In this document: positions 19,186-27,498 of the stretch, piece by piece
How positions within the stretch are numbered: the first letter of the stretch is position 1
How the letters are laid out: the number at the start of each line of letters is the position of its first letter
From: JAIVGZ01 sp964552205
Lineage (GTDB): Bacteria > Pseudomonadota > Gammaproteobacteria > Natronospirales > JAIVGZ01
DNA length: 64,000 nucleotides
Assembly: GCA_964552205.1 (NCBI GenBank)
Contig: CAZKFT010000001.1
Location: 62,001 to 126,000, forward strand
Direction of reading: 5' to 3'
Program-made: the position numbers and the translations under genes
Notes under the pieces: generated by a model
The model's input: only the letters and a program-made list of their open reading frames with translations
What the model was told of the DNA's origin: nothing
Databases searched by the model: none

Positions 19186-20100
19186 GTGGAGCGCTTGCAT
19201 GTCGTCGCTGCCGTTCTCACGCGCAGCGATGGCAGCGTTCTCATCAACCAGCGCCTACCGGGTACCCACATGGCCGGGCGCTGGGAGTTTCCCGGCGGCA
19301 AGCGTGAACCCGGCGAAACCCCTTTTGCGGCATTGGCCAGAGAGCTCGACGAGGAGCTGGGTATCAAGGTTCTCGCAGCCCGGCCGCTCATGCGCATCCG
19401 CCACGACTACCCTGAGAGGAAGGTTCTGCTCGACTGCTGGCGGGTTGATACATGGTTGGGAGCGCCAAGGGCACGGGAAGGTCATCCACTGGCCTGGGTG
19501 CAGCCCACGAGCTTGCAAGAGCATGACTTGCTGGAGGCAGACCTGCCGCTGATTGGTGCCCTGACGCTACCCCCACGCTACGCGATCACGCGTGACGGGA
19601 CACCGACACAGGTCCTGGCGAACATCGAGCGCTTGGCGTCATCGGGACACCAGCTTATCCAGCTGCGATCCCATCACGCCGCAGAGCTCGCCCGGAAGGC
19701 CTTGCACCTATGTCAGGCGCGCGGTGCGCGGCTGATGATCAATTCAGACGCGGCCACCGCTTTGAAGCTCGGGGTCGATGGCGTGCACCTCAATACGGAA
19801 CGACTCATGTCGCTCACAAGTCGAACGCTACCCGCGAGCATGTGGATGGCTGCCAGCTGCCATGATTACGCAGAACTCGCACACGCTGTGCGTATCGGAT
19901 GCGACTTTGCGGTGCTCGGCCCGGTCGCAGCGACCGCTTCCCATCCGCGCGCCACCGGCATGGGCTGGAAGGCATTCGCGACGCTCGCAGATGGTGCAGG
20001 CATCCCGGTGTACGCTCTCGGCGGTATGGGAGAGGAAGATATCCCGACTGCGTGGAAACACCACGCACAGGGTATTGCCGGAATTTCAGCCTGGAACTGA
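19186..20100 (+). CDS. Nudix hydrolase fused to ThiE-like domain
   Basis: A 304-aa two-domain protein. Residues 1-125 are a MutT-type Nudix domain with a complete Nudix box at 38-60 (GKREPGE ... RELDEELG), expected to hydrolyse oxidised dGTP. Residues about 130-304 look like a thiamine-phosphate-synthase (ThiE/TenI) barrel (RLMINSDAATAL, GVHLNTERL, VYALGGMGEEDI). Similar Nudix/ThiE-like fusions occur next to secA in other gammaproteobacteria; the role of the second half is unsettled. The start is GTG, 6 bp after secA. No terminator is seen in the 2 bp before convergent zapD. Confidence 0.88.
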   Translation: MERLHVVAAVLTRSDGSVLINQRLPGTHMAGRWEFPGGKREPGETPFAALARELDEELGIKVLAARPLMRIRHDYPERKVLLDCWRVDTWLGAPRAREGHPLAWVQPTSLQEHDLLEADLPLIGALTLPPRYAITRDGTPTQVLANIERLASSGHQLIQLRSHHAAELARKALHLCQARGARLMINSDAATALKLGVDGVHLNTERLMSLTSRTLPASMWMAASCHDYAELAHAVRIGCDFAVLGPVAATASHPRATGMGWKAFATLADGAGIPVYALGGMGEEDIPTAWKHHAQGIAGISAWN

Positions 20101-20102
20101 CC

Positions 20103-20879
20103 TCAGAAGACGCAGCAAACCAGTTTGAACGGAACATCCTCGGTAGTTTGCACCGGGCGGGCATTCAGCTTTGGGTATTCCAGAAAGCGAACGCTGAACC
20201 GATGTTTGCTTCCCGATATCTCCGGGTACCACGGGGCGTCTGCTGGTAGCAGGATTCGTATCAGATGGCAGGGTGTTCCCGAATCCAATGTCATCTGGAA
20301 CATGCCGCCATTCGCCAAGCCATCAGTCGCACCGGCGCTGTTGCGAATCAGGTTGAGAATCAGGCGCAGGGCTCGTCGCAGGGGCTCCAATGTGCCCATC
20401 CATTGTTCGAGATCTGCTTGGCGGCGTTCTTGCGGCTGACCCAGCCAGAAGTGATAAGCAGGCAAATCAAACTCGCATGTTCCGCCGGGAATCGAGCTGC
20501 GGTTACGGATGGTGTTAAGGAACTCATGGTCGCGCAAGGGTTGGGTGAGTGAACCGGCCTCGTGCAGTGCTTCGACACGCGCATCGATTTCTCCAAGCAA
20601 TGCAGTCAGGCGTCCCTCATCCACACCCGGGTTCGAGCTCAGCCTGCCGAGCATCGCGGCGTGTCGCTCGAGTTCCTTGATCACATCGGTGCGCATTTCG
20701 CCACGGCCGATGATGGAAAGGATTTCCAGCAGACGATGAATCGCGGCACGGCTATCCCAAGTGCTGCCGCCCTCCAGGGCATGCCTTGCCTCGCTGAACA
20801 AGAACTCCAAGCGCATGAATGTCCGTACGCGCTCGTGCAGGGGCTGCTCGTAGCAAATCTGTCGGGGTTGGGACTGCAT
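20103..20879 (-). CDS. zapD: Cell division protein ZapD
   Basis: ZapD binds the C-terminal peptide of FtsZ and bundles protofilaments. The protein is 258 aa from the ATG at 20879; an in-frame ATG at 20903 would add eight residues. The downstream one is preferred because AAGAAG lies 6 bases before it. Family sequence at the N-terminus is clear (YEQPLHERVRTFMRLE), and INAR-like helical and C-terminal beta regions follow (FLEYPKLNARP). It stands downstream of coaE, the usual coaE-zapD pairing. Confidence 0.93.
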   Translation of the reverse strand: MQSQPRQICYEQPLHERVRTFMRLEFLFSEARHALEGGSTWDSRAAIHRLLEILSIIGRGEMRTDVIKELERHAAMLGRLSSNPGVDEGRLTALLGEIDARVEALHEAGSLTQPLRDHEFLNTIRNRSSIPGGTCEFDLPAYHFWLGQPQERRQADLEQWMGTLEPLRRALRLILNLIRNSAGATDGLANGGMFQMTLDSGTPCHLIRILLPADAPWYPEISGSKHRFSVRFLEYPKLNARPVQTTEDVPFKLVCCVF

Positions 20880-20915
20880 GGCCACTTCTTGCATGGTGCC
20901 CATTCTGGACGAGCC

Positions 20916-21557
20916 TCAGGGTGCTGGCAAACGCAGGCCCGGGCGCCCTGGATCACCCCGGACGGCGATATCCCTGTAGAGCGCATCAAGCACCTGTACT
21001 TCGCCCAGCAGGGTGGCGATATCGCGGCTGTTGTCGAGTACATCATCTGCCAATTCCAAGCGCCCCTGGCGTGAGGGTTGTGCCGCGAGGATACCGTCCA
21101 CGACTTGCTCGGAGCGATAATCCCGCGCCCTGAGCCGCTCCCTTTGCAGTAGCGGCGGCAGGTCAACGACCAACACCCGGTCCACGGTCTTGCCTATGTC
21201 CTCGCGACGCAGCAGGGGTATCTCCACAATGCAGTAGTCACCTCCGGCGGCGGCTATGTCTTCGCGAAGTCGGTCACGTACCGCTGGGTGAAGCAGGGTT
21301 TCAAGGTCAAGTCGGGCGGTGGTGTCGTTGAAGACGACATCAGCCAGGGCTGCCCGGTTCAGGCTGCCGTCACTCGCGAACACGTCGTCACCGAAGCGTG
21401 TGCGAATGTCCTGAAGCAATGGAGAACCGGGGGCAGTTAACTCATGGGCAATCGCATCCGCCGAGTGGACCGGCACGCCAAGCGATCTGAACACATCCGC
21501 GACGGTGCTCTTCCCGGACGCGATACCACCGGTCAGGCCGATGCGCAGTGGGGTCAT
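20916..21557 (-). CDS. coaE: Dephospho-CoA kinase
   Basis: CoaE phosphorylates dephospho-CoA, the last step of coenzyme A synthesis. The 213-aa protein starts with the P-loop GLTGGIASGKST and keeps the ADAIAHELT region near residue 35 and the LLRREDIG lid region. It overlaps the pilD stop by 4 bp and is followed by zapD; a pilD-coaE-zapD order is widespread in gammaproteobacteria. Confidence 0.96.
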   Translation of the reverse strand: MTPLRIGLTGGIASGKSTVADVFRSLGVPVHSADAIAHELTAPGSPLLQDIRTRFGDDVFASDGSLNRAALADVVFNDTTARLDLETLLHPAVRDRLREDIAAAGGDYCIVEIPLLRREDIGKTVDRVLVVDLPPLLQRERLRARDYRSEQVVDGILAAQPSRQGRLELADDVLDNSRDIATLLGEVQVLDALYRDIAVRGDPGRPGLRLPAP

Positions 21558-22429
21558 CCAATCCCGGCGATGCGCAGGTAGGTGCGGTTGATTTCCTCAC
21601 CCCAGATCAAGGCTATCCAGCCGGCCGCTGCGAGATAGGGACCGAATGGCATTGGCACCTCGCGGCCCAAGCGTTGCAGAAGAATCAAGCCGATGCCTAC
21701 GATGGCGCCGACAGCTGCAGACAGGAGAATGATGGAAGGAAGCGCCTGCCAACCCAGCCACGCACCTAGCATGGCCAGCAGTTTGAAATCGCCGTAGCCC
21801 ATGCCTTCCTTGCCAGTGACAAGCTTGAACAGCCAATAGACACTCCACAGCGACAGGTAGCCAGCAGCTGCGCCGAGGATGGCTTCCTGCGGTGTCGTGC
21901 CACCGGCCAGCAGGCTGAAGACCAAGCCGAGCCAGAGCATTGGCAGGGTGATTGCATCTGGCAATAGTTGGTGGTCGAAATCGATCATCGTCAACGCGAT
22001 GAGCGACCAGGTCAGCGCGAGCGCACCGAGGCACTCCCAAGTAAAGCCAAAATGGTTGGCCACAACGACGCCCATGAGGGCGGCGGTGAGTTCCACTACC
22101 GGGTAGCGGGCACTGATTCGGGTGCCGCAGGCACTGCACTTGGCTCGCAGGAGGAACCAGCTGATAACCGGGATATTCTCCCACGGCCGGATTGGGTTCT
22201 CGCATCCCGGGCATCGGGACCCGGGTGTTACAAGGTTATAGCGTGGGGCCGGTGCGGGCTCCTGTTCCGGCTGCAGCAGCAGCGTGCATTGTTCGCGCCA
22301 CTCCCTGTCGAGCATCTTGGGCAGGCGGTGGATGACGACGTTGAGGAAACTGCCAATGATCAGTCCGGTGGTGAAAACGACGGCCATGAAAAGCCCCGCA
22401 TGCACCTGCATCAGTTCGACGAATGTCAT
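21554..22429 (-). CDS. pilD: Type IV prepilin leader peptidase/methyltransferase PilD
   Basis: PilD cleaves the leader of prepilins and methylates the new N-terminal phenylalanine at the inner membrane. The 291-aa protein is polytopic. The cytoplasmic zinc-type cysteine motifs CPGC ... CSAC are at about residues 75-105. The two catalytic aspartates of the A24 family are in IDFDHQLLPD (near 165) and GYGDFKLL (near 225). It follows pilC by 18 bp and overlaps coaE by 4 bp. Confidence 0.96.
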   Translation of the reverse strand: MTFVELMQVHAGLFMAVVFTTGLIIGSFLNVVIHRLPKMLDREWREQCTLLLQPEQEPAPAPRYNLVTPGSRCPGCENPIRPWENIPVISWFLLRAKCSACGTRISARYPVVELTAALMGVVVANHFGFTWECLGALALTWSLIALTMIDFDHQLLPDAITLPMLWLGLVFSLLAGGTTPQEAILGAAAGYLSLWSVYWLFKLVTGKEGMGYGDFKLLAMLGAWLGWQALPSIILLSAAVGAIVGIGLILLQRLGREVPMPFGPYLAAAGWIALIWGEEINRTYLRIAGIG

Positions 22430-22447
22430 CGTGACGAGCCGCCCAGA

Positions 22448-23677
22448 CTAGACGGCGGCACCCATCGCGAAAATGGGCAGATACATTGCGACGACGAGGC
22501 CACCAACGAGGACACCCAGGATGGCCATGATGAGCGGCTCCAGCAGACTGGACAGCGAGTCCACGGCGTTATCCACCTCCGCTTCATAGAAATCAGCCAC
22601 CTTGGCGGACATCGAGTCCAGCGAACCTGATTCCTCACCGATGGCAATCATCTGCACCACCATGTTCGGGAAAAGTTCCGTCTGTGCCATGACCACCTGT
22701 AGCTGCGTGCCGGTTGATACCTGATCCTTCATCCGGCGGGTTGCCGTTTCATAGATGATGTTGCCGGTCGCGCCAGCCACCGAATCCAGTGCCTCAACCA
22801 AGGGCACACCAGCTGCGAACATGGTGGACAAGGTACGGGCGAAGCGGGCGATTGCGGCCTTGGTCAGGATGTCGCCGATGACCGGGAGTTTCAGGGATAT
22901 ACGGTCTATGGCTTCCCTCAGTTTTCGTGAGCGCTTTTTCCACTCAATGAATCCGTATCCGGCAGCGCCCATGCCAATCCCGAAAATGAATCCATAGCTT
23001 TGAGCCAACTTCGAGAGGTTCACGACGAACTGCGTGAATGCCGGCAGCTCCGCACCGAAGCCGGCGAACAGTTCCTCGAACATCGGGATGACGAAAATCA
23101 ACAGCACGGCCGTGACGATGAACGCCACCACCAGCACCGCGGTCGGATAGAAAAGTGCCTTCTTGATTTTGGCCTTGATGGCCTCGGTCTTTTCCTTGTA
23201 GGTGGCGAGTTTATCCAGCATCGTTTCCAACGCGCCTGCCTGCTCTCCGGCTTCAACGAGGTTCACGAACAGGTCGTCAAAATAGAGTGGGTGACGCGCA
23301 AGTGCCTCAGCCAGATTGTTGCCACCCTCGATGTCCTGCTTGATGGTCAGGATGAGGTCGGACATGCGTGGATTTTCGTGGCCGCGCCCGATGATCTCGA
23401 AGGATTGCACCAATGGCACGCCAGCGGTCATCATCGTCGCCATCTGGCGCGAGAAAATGGCGATATCCAGAGCCGAAATCTTCTTGCCGGACGCACCACC
23501 GCTACGCTGCTTCTTGATCTTGACCGGGGTGATGCCCTGTTTGCGTAGCAGCGCCTTGACCTCGGCCTCGCTCGCAGCAACGGTCTTACCCTTCTGCCGA
23601 GCGCCACGACGGTCCGTACCCTCCCATTTGAAGGTATCGTCTTTCTGAACTTTCTTTTTGGCAGCAGCGTCAGCCAT
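22448..23677 (-). CDS. pilC: Type IV pilus inner-membrane platform protein PilC
   Basis: PilC is the inner-membrane platform for pilus assembly. The 409-aa protein has a soluble basic N-terminus (FKWEGTDRRGARQKG) and two GspF-type repeats (about residues 75-200 and 280-400), each with hydrophobic segments. Family sequence includes FSRQMATMMTAGVPL and FARTLSTMFAAGVPLVEAL. It is 11 bp after the pilB stop, in the order pilA-pilB-pilC-pilD. Confidence 0.96.
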   Translation of the reverse strand: MADAAAKKKVQKDDTFKWEGTDRRGARQKGKTVAASEAEVKALLRKQGITPVKIKKQRSGGASGKKISALDIAIFSRQMATMMTAGVPLVQSFEIIGRGHENPRMSDLILTIKQDIEGGNNLAEALARHPLYFDDLFVNLVEAGEQAGALETMLDKLATYKEKTEAIKAKIKKALFYPTAVLVVAFIVTAVLLIFVIPMFEELFAGFGAELPAFTQFVVNLSKLAQSYGFIFGIGMGAAGYGFIEWKKRSRKLREAIDRISLKLPVIGDILTKAAIARFARTLSTMFAAGVPLVEALDSVAGATGNIIYETATRRMKDQVSTGTQLQVVMAQTELFPNMVVQMIAIGEESGSLDSMSAKVADFYEAEVDNAVDSLSSLLEPLIMAILGVLVGGLVVAMYLPIFAMGAAV

Positions 23678-23688
23678 GCTTCACCCTA

Positions 23689-25413
23689 TTAATGACTGGA
23701 AATGACTCGATGGAGTTCGTCTACGCCCATCAATCCCTGTTTGACCTTCAAGACACCCGAGCGCCCGAGGTCATTGATACCTTCCTTCTCGGCTTGTGCA
23801 GCGATATCCATGGAGTTGCCACCTTCCATGATGATACGTCCCGTTGCCTCAGATAGCGGCATGACCTGATAGATACCGACACGCCCCTTGTACCCACTGC
23901 CACCGCAAATGTCACAGCCACCCGGTTTGTAAATCGTAAACTGGTCGGCGAAGTCCTCCTCACGAAAGCCTGCCTTGAGCATCTGCGCCTTGGGAAGCTC
24001 ATGCTCGACCTTGCACTTGCACAGGCGACGTCCCAGTCGCTGAGCGATGATGAGGTTCACGGAGGAGGCGATGGCAAATGGTGCGACACCCATGTCCACC
24101 ATCCGAGTCAGTGTTTTTGGTGCATCGTTGGTGTGTAGCGTGGACAACACCATATGGCCGGTCTGCGCGGCCTTGATGGCGATCTCGGCAGTTTCAAGGT
24201 CACGAATTTCGCCGACCATGATGATGTCCGGGTCCTGGCGGAGGAAGGCCTTCAGCGCCGCGGCGAAGGTCAGGCCGACTTTCGGGTTAACGTTGACCTG
24301 GTTGATGCCATACAAGTTGATTTCCGCCGGATCCTCAGCAGTCGAAATATTGCGGTCTGCGGTATTGAGAATGTTGAGGCCGGTATACAACGACACGGTC
24401 TTACCTGAACCGGTCGGCCCCGTGACCAGAATCATCCCGTAGGGCTGGTGCAAGGCATTCATGTACAGCTCTTTCTGGTCCGGATCGTAGCCCAGCATGT
24501 CGATGCCCAAGGTCGCGCTCGACGGGTCGAGAATACGCATCACGATCTTTTCGCCGAACAAGGTCGGGCAGGAGTTCACGCGGAAGTCGATGGCGCGCGT
24601 CTTGGACAGTTTCATCTTCATGCGCCCGTCCTGCGGGACGCGGCGCTCGGCGATATCCAGCCGTGACATCACCTTCAGTCGCGCGGCAATCTTGCCGGAC
24701 AGCGCCACTGGCGGCGATGCCACTTCTTGCAACATTCCGTCGATGCGGAAGCGCACGCGGTAGGCCTTCTCGTAGGGCTCGAAGTGCAAGTCCGACGCGC
24801 CACGGTTGATAGCATCCAGCAGCATCTTATTGACGAAGCGGACCACCGGGGCGTCCTCGACATCTTCCCTGCCGACAGCAGGTTCATCGTCTTCCTCGCC
24901 ACTGGTGATATCCAGATTTTCGAGGTCGTCGTCCGCACCTGCCAGGTCGGACATCCGGGTGTCCATCTTGGCGAGCGCCGTTTCGATCGCTTTGCCGAGT
25001 TTGTCCTCCTCGACAACGATGGCTTCTACGGTATGACCGGTCTGGAACTTGATTTCATCCAGGGCTTGCATATTGGTCGGGTCCGAGACCGCCAAGAACA
25101 GCCGCTTGCCACGCTGGTACAGGGGCAGTACACGGTGGAGCTTGATGAGCTTCTCATCGACCAGCTTGAGTGGCGCCTGGTCCAAGTCGACAGCGCTGAG
25201 GTCTACCGCTGGCGCACCAAATTCAGAGGCCGCCGCGTTCGCGATTTCCCGCGCACCGACCATCTTCTTCTCGACCAAGTGGGAAACGAAGGATTTCTTC
25301 TCCGAGGCCGCGTCCTGTGACGCGGTAGCGGCGGCATCCTCGGACAACAGGCCGTCCAGTACCAGTCGACGGGCCAGTCCGCTCAGGTTTGCCTTGATGG
25401 TTGGTGTTGCCAT
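23689..25413 (-). CDS. pilB: Type IV pilus assembly ATPase PilB
   Basis: PilB is the hexameric ATPase powering pilus extension. The protein is 574 aa from the ATG at 25413, with GGGGGAG 8 bases upstream. The frame is open further to 25824, but that part overlaps pilA on the same strand and is not coding. It has the N-terminal MshEN/T2SSE_N domain, Walker A GPTGSGKT near residue 333, the Asp box and Walker B region (VGEIRDLETAEIA), and the zinc tetracysteine (CKC near 463, CDICGG near 498). Confidence 0.96.
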   Translation of the reverse strand: MATPTIKANLSGLARRLVLDGLLSEDAAATASQDAASEKKSFVSHLVEKKMVGAREIANAAASEFGAPAVDLSAVDLDQAPLKLVDEKLIKLHRVLPLYQRGKRLFLAVSDPTNMQALDEIKFQTGHTVEAIVVEEDKLGKAIETALAKMDTRMSDLAGADDDLENLDITSGEEDDEPAVGREDVEDAPVVRFVNKMLLDAINRGASDLHFEPYEKAYRVRFRIDGMLQEVASPPVALSGKIAARLKVMSRLDIAERRVPQDGRMKMKLSKTRAIDFRVNSCPTLFGEKIVMRILDPSSATLGIDMLGYDPDQKELYMNALHQPYGMILVTGPTGSGKTVSLYTGLNILNTADRNISTAEDPAEINLYGINQVNVNPKVGLTFAAALKAFLRQDPDIIMVGEIRDLETAEIAIKAAQTGHMVLSTLHTNDAPKTLTRMVDMGVAPFAIASSVNLIIAQRLGRRLCKCKVEHELPKAQMLKAGFREEDFADQFTIYKPGGCDICGGSGYKGRVGIYQVMPLSEATGRIIMEGGNSMDIAAQAEKEGINDLGRSGVLKVKQGLMGVDELHRVISSH

Positions 25414-25448
25414 GCCACGCACTCCCCCGGGGTCATTATCTGGCGAGT

Positions 25449-25483
25449 ATACAAAAGAAACGGGCGCCCGGAGGGCGCCCGTT
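25449..25483 (-). terminator. Intrinsic terminator after pilA
   Basis: An 11-bp perfect GC-rich stem (AACGGGCGCCC / GGGCGCCCGTT) with a three-base loop at 25459-25483 is followed, on the minus strand, by TTTCTTTTGT. It lies between the pilA stop and pilB. This would let pilA be made in excess over pilBCD, as expected for a major pilin. Confidence 0.88.
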
Positions 25484-25522
25484 GTTTTGGCCGTACTTCC
25501 GGCCACTAGCGAGACTACTGGA

Positions 25523-26008
25523 TTAAGGAGCGGTGCCCGTACCCGTGCCAGTACCAGCAGCCAGTCCACCGCGGCAGACGGTCGGGAGGTACTTGTCCTC
25601 GATAGAGCCATCCGGGGTGCCACAGGTCCAGCGAGCGGTCGCATCGGCGTAGGCCTGAGCCAACTCGCCTGCAGCACGACCACCGACAGTGATCTGCAGC
25701 TGGACGGTGCCAGCAGCGTTGTCACTCGCGGCGATACGCAGGGCGGTACAGATTGGGGCGGTGCCGCTACCCGTGCGGACCGGGACCAGATCTGCGAACT
25801 GGGCGTCATCCGGCCACGTACCATTCATCGCCCAGTGCTCCATGATCGGGGTACGTGCTGCACCCAGGAGGCCTACGCACTCAGACACCTGTGCGCGGGT
25901 GATGTAATCCTGATAGGCCGGAATCGCGACTGCGGCCAAGATGCCGATAATCGCAACCACGATCATCAGTTCGATCAGGGTAAAGCCCTTCTGAATATGC
26001 TTTGTCAT
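25523..26008 (-). CDS. pilA: Type IV major pilin PilA
   Basis: A 161-aa prepilin. The leader is short (MTKHIQKG) and is cleaved before FTLIELM; the conserved Glu5 and hydrophobic alpha1 segment follow. The ATG at 26008 is chosen over 26029 because GGAG lies 9 bases before it. Four cysteines are present (SECVG, PICTA, RWTCG, PTVCRG), so up to two disulfides are possible, one being the usual C-terminal loop. The protein ends in a GT repeat tail (GTGTGTGTAP), an odd low-complexity end. It stands alone between a sigma-54 promoter and a terminator. Confidence 0.95.
   Translation of the reverse strand: MTKHIQKGFTLIELMIVVAIIGILAAVAIPAYQDYITRAQVSECVGLLGAARTPIMEHWAMNGTWPDDAQFADLVPVRTGSGTAPICTALRIAASDNAAGTVQLQITVGGRAAGELAQAYADATARWTCGTPDGSIEDKYLPTVCRGGLAAGTGTGTGTAP
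25532..25555. repeat. Short 6-bp repeat coding the GT tail of PilA
   Basis: Four imperfect 6-bp units coding Gly-Thr, just before the pilA stop. Because the unit is two codons long, slippage would change tail length without shifting the frame. Confidence 0.6.
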
Positions 26009-26079
26009 TTCGGTGTTCTCCAATGTCATGCAGGTGGAACCAAGTTGGCGACCAAATGCGTCGTCGCTACCAGAGTACC

Positions 26080-26096
26080 TGCAAGGTCCGTGCCAA
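26080..26096 (-). promoter_or_regulatory. Sigma-54 (-24/-12) promoter of pilA
   Basis: On the minus strand TTGGCACGGACCTTGCA matches the RpoN consensus TGGCACG-N4-TTGCA in full. It lies about 70 bp before the pilA start codon, facing pilA. Dependence of pilA on RpoN and PilR is established in Pseudomonas, and pilR and pilS are the next genes upstream. Confidence 0.9.
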
Positions 26097-26159
26097 TGTG
26101 GCCTTCCCCGTGTTTTCAGTGGCTTGAGAGAGTGGCCTTGGTGTGAAATAGACGCAAAA

Positions 26160-26183
26160 TGTCAAAAAGTGACAAAAATGTCA
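26160..26183. promoter_or_regulatory. Candidate PilR-binding repeats upstream of pilA
   Basis: Three TGTCA/TGACA pentamers at 26160, 26170 and 26179 are spaced 10 and 9 bp apart, about one helical turn, in an A/T-rich tract 64-103 bp upstream of the -24 element. They overlap the pilR stop codon. PilR of Pseudomonas binds TGTC-containing repeats in a comparable position, so these are likely upstream activating sites. Confidence 0.6.
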
Positions 26184-27494
26184 GTCCAGGCCCAGTTTCT
26201 TGAGGCGATAACGCAATTGGCGGAAGCTCATGCCCAGCGCTTTGGCAGCAGCAGTTTTGTTCCAACGGGATTGCGCAAGCGCTTGTTCGATACGTTCGCG
26301 CTGAATTTGGTCGAGTTCATCCGGTAGCGATTCCACTGTAACGCCGTCGCCTCGGGCGGTCTCACGCAACAAGATATCGTCCTCCTGGATGGCCTCCCCG
26401 TCCGCGAGCGTCATGGCACGCTCAAGCACGTTTTCAAGCTCCCGGACATTGCCCGGAAAGGCATAGGACTCCAACCGCGCCAACGCCCCGGGCGCCAGCA
26501 CCATGTTTGGAAGCCCCAACTCCCCGGCCAGTTTCTGTATGAAGTGGGTGGCCAGGCAGGGGATGTCCGCTACGCGTTCCCGCAAAGCAGGCACATGCAA
26601 TTCGATGACATTGATGCGGTAGTACAAGTCTTCCCTAAACGTTCCAGCCGCCACCATGCTGGCGAGATCCTTATGGGTGGCGGACAGGATGCGGACATCC
26701 ACAGGGATTTCATGGGGTGCGCCGACCGGGCGCAATGACTTTTCCTGTATCACACGCAGCAGTTTGACCTGCATGGGAAGCGGCAAGTCGGCCACTTCGT
26801 CGAGAAACAGGGTTCCGCCTTCTGCGGCCTGGAACAGGCCTGGTTTATCCGCCACCGCCCCCGTAAAGGAACCTTTGCGATGCCCGAAAAACTCCGACTC
26901 CATCAGCTCGCTGGGAATGGCGCCACAGTTCACCGGTACGAACGGTGCCGTCCGTCGTGGCCCGCCGTCATGAATCATGCGGGCCACCAGCTCCTTGCCT
27001 GTGCCGGACTCGCCGCTGATATGCACCGGTGCCTGACTACGGGCGACCTTGGCCACCAGCTTCCTGACCTGCTGCATCTGCGGCGATATACCCAGAAGAT
27101 TTGGGGCCGTCCGTGGAGTCAGCTCGGCGTCCCGAGTCACCCTCAAGGCTGCGTCCACCAGCTTGCGCAGGTCAGCAAGGTCCACCGGCTTGGAGACAAA
27201 ATCGAAGGCGCCGGCCTTTAGCGCCTGTACCGCAGATTCGACATTACCGTGGGCAGTGATGACAGCGACCGGCAAGCTGGGTAGATGGATCTGAATCCAC
27301 TCAACGATCTCCAGCCCACTTCCGTCGGGCAGGCGCATGTCGGTCAAACAGAGGTCAAAACTTCGCGACTGCAGAAGCTTGATGGCATCGGCCTTGGTGG
27401 CAGCCTGCGCCGACTGAATGTCCATGCGTCGCAGCGTCAGGTCCAGCAGCTCGCGGATATCGGGTTCGTCGTCAATGATGAGGGCGGTCGGCAC
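26181..27494 (-). CDS. pilR: Sigma-54 response regulator PilR
   Basis: PilR activates pilA with RpoN. The 437-aa protein has a receiver domain (1-120; LIIDDEPDI and LTDMRLPDGSG with the phospho-acceptor Asp), an AAA+ domain at about 140-370 with GESGTGKE near 159 and the sigma-54 contact loop GSFTGA (the first Ala of GAFTGA is Ser), and a Fis-type helix-turn-helix at 405-437 (WNKTAAAKALGMSF). pilS is 4 bp upstream. Confidence 0.95.
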   Translation of the reverse strand: MPTALIIDDEPDIRELLDLTLRRMDIQSAQAATKADAIKLLQSRSFDLCLTDMRLPDGSGLEIVEWIQIHLPSLPVAVITAHGNVESAVQALKAGAFDFVSKPVDLADLRKLVDAALRVTRDAELTPRTAPNLLGISPQMQQVRKLVAKVARSQAPVHISGESGTGKELVARMIHDGGPRRTAPFVPVNCGAIPSELMESEFFGHRKGSFTGAVADKPGLFQAAEGGTLFLDEVADLPLPMQVKLLRVIQEKSLRPVGAPHEIPVDVRILSATHKDLASMVAAGTFREDLYYRINVIELHVPALRERVADIPCLATHFIQKLAGELGLPNMVLAPGALARLESYAFPGNVRELENVLERAMTLADGEAIQEDDILLRETARGDGVTVESLPDELDQIQRERIEQALAQSRWNKTAAAKALGMSFRQLRYRLKKLGLD

Positions 27495-27498
27495 GGCG

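Noticed and set aside
25414..25824. N-terminal extension of pilB
   Set aside because: It lies in another frame over pilA on the same strand and crosses the pilA terminator. The ATG at 25413 has a strong ribosome site and gives the normal PilB length.
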